Assembly: GCF_018474005.1 (NCBI RefSeq)
Contig: NZ_JAHCSH010000003.1
Span: 548,028-612,027 of the forward strand
Direction of reading: 5' to 3'
DNA: 64,000 nucleotides
DNA from: Curvibacter sp. CHRR-16
GTDB lineage: Bacteria > Pseudomonadota > Gammaproteobacteria > Burkholderiales > Burkholderiaceae_C
Positions 61,942 through 64,000 of the stretch are shown one piece after another (positions within the stretch are counted from its first letter, which is position 1; each line of letters opens with the position of its first letter). The notes under the pieces were generated by a model. It worked only from the letters and a program-made list of their open reading frames with translations. It was not told the DNA's origin and made no database searches. A program made the position numbers and the translations under genes.

Positions 61942-62726
61942 GCGACATCTTGCAAAAAATCGTTGAAGTCAAGCACCAAGAGGTGGCTGCTGCACGCAAG
62001 CGCCAATCCTTGGAGTCGATGCGTTCGGATGCCTACTCGCGTGTCATGACGCGGGACTTCGTGGGGGCCTTGCGCCAGCCAGTAGCGGCAGGGCAACCTG
62101 CTGTCATTGCCGAAGTGAAAAAGGCCAGTCCCTCCAAAGGGGTCATCCGCGAAGACTTTATTCCGGCCGATATCGCGCAAAGCTATGCCGAGTTTGGCGC
62201 AGCCTGTTTGTCGGTGCTGACCGATAGGCAGTTCTTCCAAGGCCAGCCAGACTATTTGAAGCAAGCGCGTGCATCGTGCCACTTGCCTGTATTGCGCAAG
62301 GACTTCATGGTCGATGCCTACCAAATTTTTGAGTCCCGGGCCATGGGGGCCGACTGCATCCTGCTCATCGCAGCGTGCTTGAGTGATGCGCAAATGCAGG
62401 AGTTTGAGGCCATCGCCAAGGACTTGAACATGGCTGTATTGGTTGAGGTGCATGATCGGGCTGAGTTGGAGCGTGCCTTGCGCCTCCAAACACCGTTGCT
62501 CGGTATCAATAACCGCAATCTCAAGACATTCGAAGTGAGCTTGCAGACCACGCTGGATTTGCTGCCCCTTGTGCCAGAGGGAAAATTGTTGGTCACCGAA
62601 AGTGGCATCCATACCACCGAGGATGTGCAGCGTATGCGCGCAGCCGGAGTGCACACTTTCTTGGTTGGCGAGGCTTTTATGCGTGCCAGCGACCCGGGTG
62701 AAGCACTGCACAAGCTGTTCTTCTGA
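61938..62726 (+). CDS. trpC: indole-3-glycerol-phosphate synthase
   Basis: A 262-residue TIM barrel closing the indole ring of CdRP. Markers: [18 protein letters not shown] (catalytic Lys), [34 protein letters not shown] (catalytic Lys and Glu), [20 protein letters not shown] and [14 protein letters not shown]. It is monofunctional, without a fused TrpF. It is the last trp gene in the window; trpF, trpB and trpA are elsewhere. It overlaps trpD by 4 bp and ung follows at 15 bp. Confidence 0.96.
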   Translation: MSDILQKIVEVKHQEVAAARKRQSLESMRSDAYSRVMTRDFVGALRQPVAAGQPAVIAEVKKASPSKGVIREDFIPADIAQSYAEFGAACLSVLTDRQFFQGQPDYLKQARASCHLPVLRKDFMVDAYQIFESRAMGADCILLIAACLSDAQMQEFEAIAKDLNMAVLVEVHDRAELERALRLQTPLLGINNRNLKTFEVSLQTTLDLLPLVPEGKLLVTESGIHTTEDVQRMRAAGVHTFLVGEAFMRASDPGEALHKLFF

Positions 62727-62741
62727 GGCGAAGGGAGCTGT

Positions 62742-63446
62742 ATGGCGGATCAGTTGCAAAGCCCATCCCCAGCAGACTGGCCGGTAGCGCCTGGTTGGCA
62801 GGCTTTGGTGGATAGTTTCTTTGCTGGCTCCAAGGGGCAAGCGCTATTGGCTTTTTTACAGCAGCGCTTGGATGCTGGCGCGACGGTTTTTCCGCCGCAG
62901 CCCTTGCGGGCTTTGGAGTTGACGCCGCCCGATGCAGTGCGGGTCGTGATCTTGGGGCAAGATCCTTACCATGGCCGTGGGCAAGCAGAGGGGCTGGCTT
63001 TTTCGGTGCAGCCAGGAGTGGCGCTGCCGCCGTCCTTGCGCAATATATTCAAAGAGCTGCAGCGCGATTTGGGGACGCCACCGCCCGATTTTCCACTGCC
63101 AGGTGGCAGTTTGGTCAAGTGGGCGCGCAATGGCGTGCTCCTGCTCAATACCTGTTTGACGGTGGAGGAGGCGCAGCCCGCAAGTCACAGCGGCAAAGGT
63201 TGGGAGGTGTTGACCGATGCCATCATTGCCCATGTGTCGGCACACCAAGACAAGGTGGTATTCATGTTGTGGGGCAGTCACGCACAGAGCAAGCGTGTGC
63301 TCATCAATGCCCATAAGCATTTGGTCTTGACGGCCAATCATCCCTCTCCCCTCTCAGCGCTACGCCCCCCGCAGCCCTTCATTGGATGTGGTCATTTTTC
63401 CCGTGCGCGGGAATGGAAAATCCAGCACCACGGCACCGACAACTGA
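62742..63446 (+). CDS. ung: uracil-DNA glycosylase
   Basis: A 234-residue family-1 UDG that removes uracil from DNA. The water-activating LGQDPYHGRGQAEGLAFSV (Asp74), the uracil-binding NGVLLLNTCLTVEE, and the Leu-intercalation NHPSPLSALRPP (His200) motifs are intact. It lies 15 bp after trpC and is probably cotranscribed, ending before the tRNA promoter. Confidence 0.95.
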   Translation: MADQLQSPSPADWPVAPGWQALVDSFFAGSKGQALLAFLQQRLDAGATVFPPQPLRALELTPPDAVRVVILGQDPYHGRGQAEGLAFSVQPGVALPPSLRNIFKELQRDLGTPPPDFPLPGGSLVKWARNGVLLLNTCLTVEEAQPASHSGKGWEVLTDAIIAHVSAHQDKVVFMLWGSHAQSKRVLINAHKHLVLTANHPSPLSALRPPQPFIGCGHFSRAREWKIQHHGTDN

Positions 63447-63475
63447 GTGCTTAGAAATAAAAAGCGGTGATTTTG

Positions 63476-63504
63476 ATGACACGTCCGAAAATCGATGGCA
63501 TAAT
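63476..63504 (+). promoter_or_regulatory. promoter of the tRNA-tuf operon
   Basis: ATGACA (63476-63481), a 17-bp spacer and CATAAT (63499-63504), 14 bp before the first tRNA. Each box is one mismatch from consensus. Transcription probably continues through the three tRNAs, possibly into tuf. Confidence 0.65.
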
Positions 63505-63518
63505 TTGAGGCTCACCGA

Positions 63519-63604
63519 GGAGAGGTGGCCGAGTGGTTAATGGCAGCAGACTGTAAATCTGCCCTCTTACGAGTACGCTGGTTCGAATCCAGCCCTCTCC
63601 ACCA
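63519..63604 (+). tRNA. tRNA-Tyr (GTA)
   Basis: An 86-nt class-II tRNA. The acceptor stem GGAGAGG pairs with CCTCTCC, the anticodon is GTA in ACTGTAAATC, the long variable arm is CTCTTACGAGTACG, the T-loop is GTTCGAATC, and CCA is encoded. Confidence 0.96.
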
Positions 63605-63621
63605 GTGATCGCATGGCGATT

Positions 63622-63695
63622 GCGGGGTTCGTATAGTGGTAATACCTTAGCCTTCCAAGCTAATGCGAGGAGTTCGATTCTCCTACCCCGCTCCA
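63622..63695 (+). tRNA. tRNA-Gly (TCC)
   Basis: A 74-nt tRNA. The acceptor stem GCGGGGT pairs with ACCCCGC, the anticodon is TCC in CCTTCCAAGC, the T-loop is GTTCGATTC, and CCA is encoded. It is 17 bp after tRNA-Tyr. Confidence 0.96.
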
Positions 63696-63731
63696 GTCGG
63701 TTGCTTGTGTACGGTTTGAGCGGATTAATTT

Positions 63732-63806
<75 letters not shown>

Positions 63807-63875
63807 TTTACTTGTCGCGTTGGCGGCAGTTTTGTAGTTTTTCATCTAGCGCATTACTTTTCGGAGCGTAGCGAA

Positions 63876-64000
63876 ATGGCAAAAGAGAAATTCACGCGTA
63901 CCAAGCCCCACGTCAACGTTGGTACGATCGGTCACGTTGACCACGGCAAGACAACCCTGACAGCTGCTATCACTACCGTGCTGGCAACCAAGTTCGGCGG
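63876..64000 (+). CDS. tuf: elongation factor Tu, N-terminal part only
   Basis: The first 41 residues of EF-Tu run off the right edge: [20 protein letters not shown], then [16 protein letters not shown], containing the complete G1/P-loop GHVDHGKT. It delivers aminoacyl-tRNA to the ribosome. It starts 69 bp after tRNA-Thr, with GGAG upstream of the ATG. Confidence 0.96.
   Translation, partial: MAKEKFTRTKPHVNVGTIGHVDHGKTTLTAAITTVLATKFG

Overview
The window looks like chromosomal DNA of a betaproteobacterium of the Comamonadaceae/Burkholderiales type. The evidence is high GC with dense, often 4-bp overlapping genes, class-typical gene sets (rsmI/yraN/diaA/dolP, pilT/pilU/yggS, rpe-gph-trp, tRNA-Tyr/Gly/Thr followed by tuf), and short degenerate interspersed repeats that I recall from this family. 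The family placement is inference from gene content, not from a database search.

Layout: 1-2.15 kb (minus) holds a truncated M20 peptidase, a siderophore-interacting flavin reductase, a small membrane protein and an ECF sigma factor. pyrF follows at 2.27 kb. 3.2-8.25 kb is a ribose-type ABC operon (rbsB-A-C, LacI regulator, rbsD) behind a perfect LacI-type operator. 8.3-12.4 kb is an aldehyde dehydrogenase with its DUF779 partner, divergent from an AcoR-like sigma-54 activator, with a sigma-54 promoter in the gap. 12.65-18.96 kb is an alpha-glucoside uptake and hydrolysis operon (aglK-E-F-G-A) ending in a strong terminator.

19.0-26.05 kb is an accessory region. A Sec-signal-bearing Rhs/YD-repeat protein has a variable Cys-rich tip, and a small two-helix membrane gene overlaps it by 4 bp (probable immunity gene). 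Debris follows: an orphan Rhs tip junction, a decayed IS3-family element, a frameshifted small membrane gene and a 47-bp copy of Rhs core sequence. After DUF2062, terC and nhaR, a second accessory insert (about 28.6-31.3 kb, visibly lower GC) carries one large gene combining a GHKL ATPase with a C-terminal PD-(D/E)XK-like nuclease motif. It has the form of a single-gene defence system but matches no named system I can recall. It is the best candidate here for something undescribed.

31.3-37.0 kb is a sugar-acid (De Ley-Doudoroff, galactose/galactonate-type) cluster: SMP-30 lactonase, SDR, FadR-type GntR regulator, dgoK, dgoA and an MHS-family symporter. Two copies of a shared motif sit in front of the two transcription units. 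37.1-44 kb is housekeeping: rsmI, yraN, an NMN adenylyltransferase, diaA, dolP, the twitching ATPases pilU and pilT, and yggS. 43.35-47.3 kb is an Lrp-type regulator divergent from putA, with a perfect palindrome between them. Then come a chemoreceptor, pgpA, thiL, apaG, rpe, a large GGDEF-EAL protein, gph and a chalcone-isomerase-like secreted protein.

56.4-62.7 kb is the tryptophan operon: a probable leader peptide with a Trp-Pro-Trp motif, then trpE, a chorismate mutase, trpG, a threonine aldolase, a LysE-type exporter, trpD and trpC. ung follows. The window closes with tRNA-Tyr(GTA), tRNA-Gly(TCC), tRNA-Thr(GGT) and the start of tuf.
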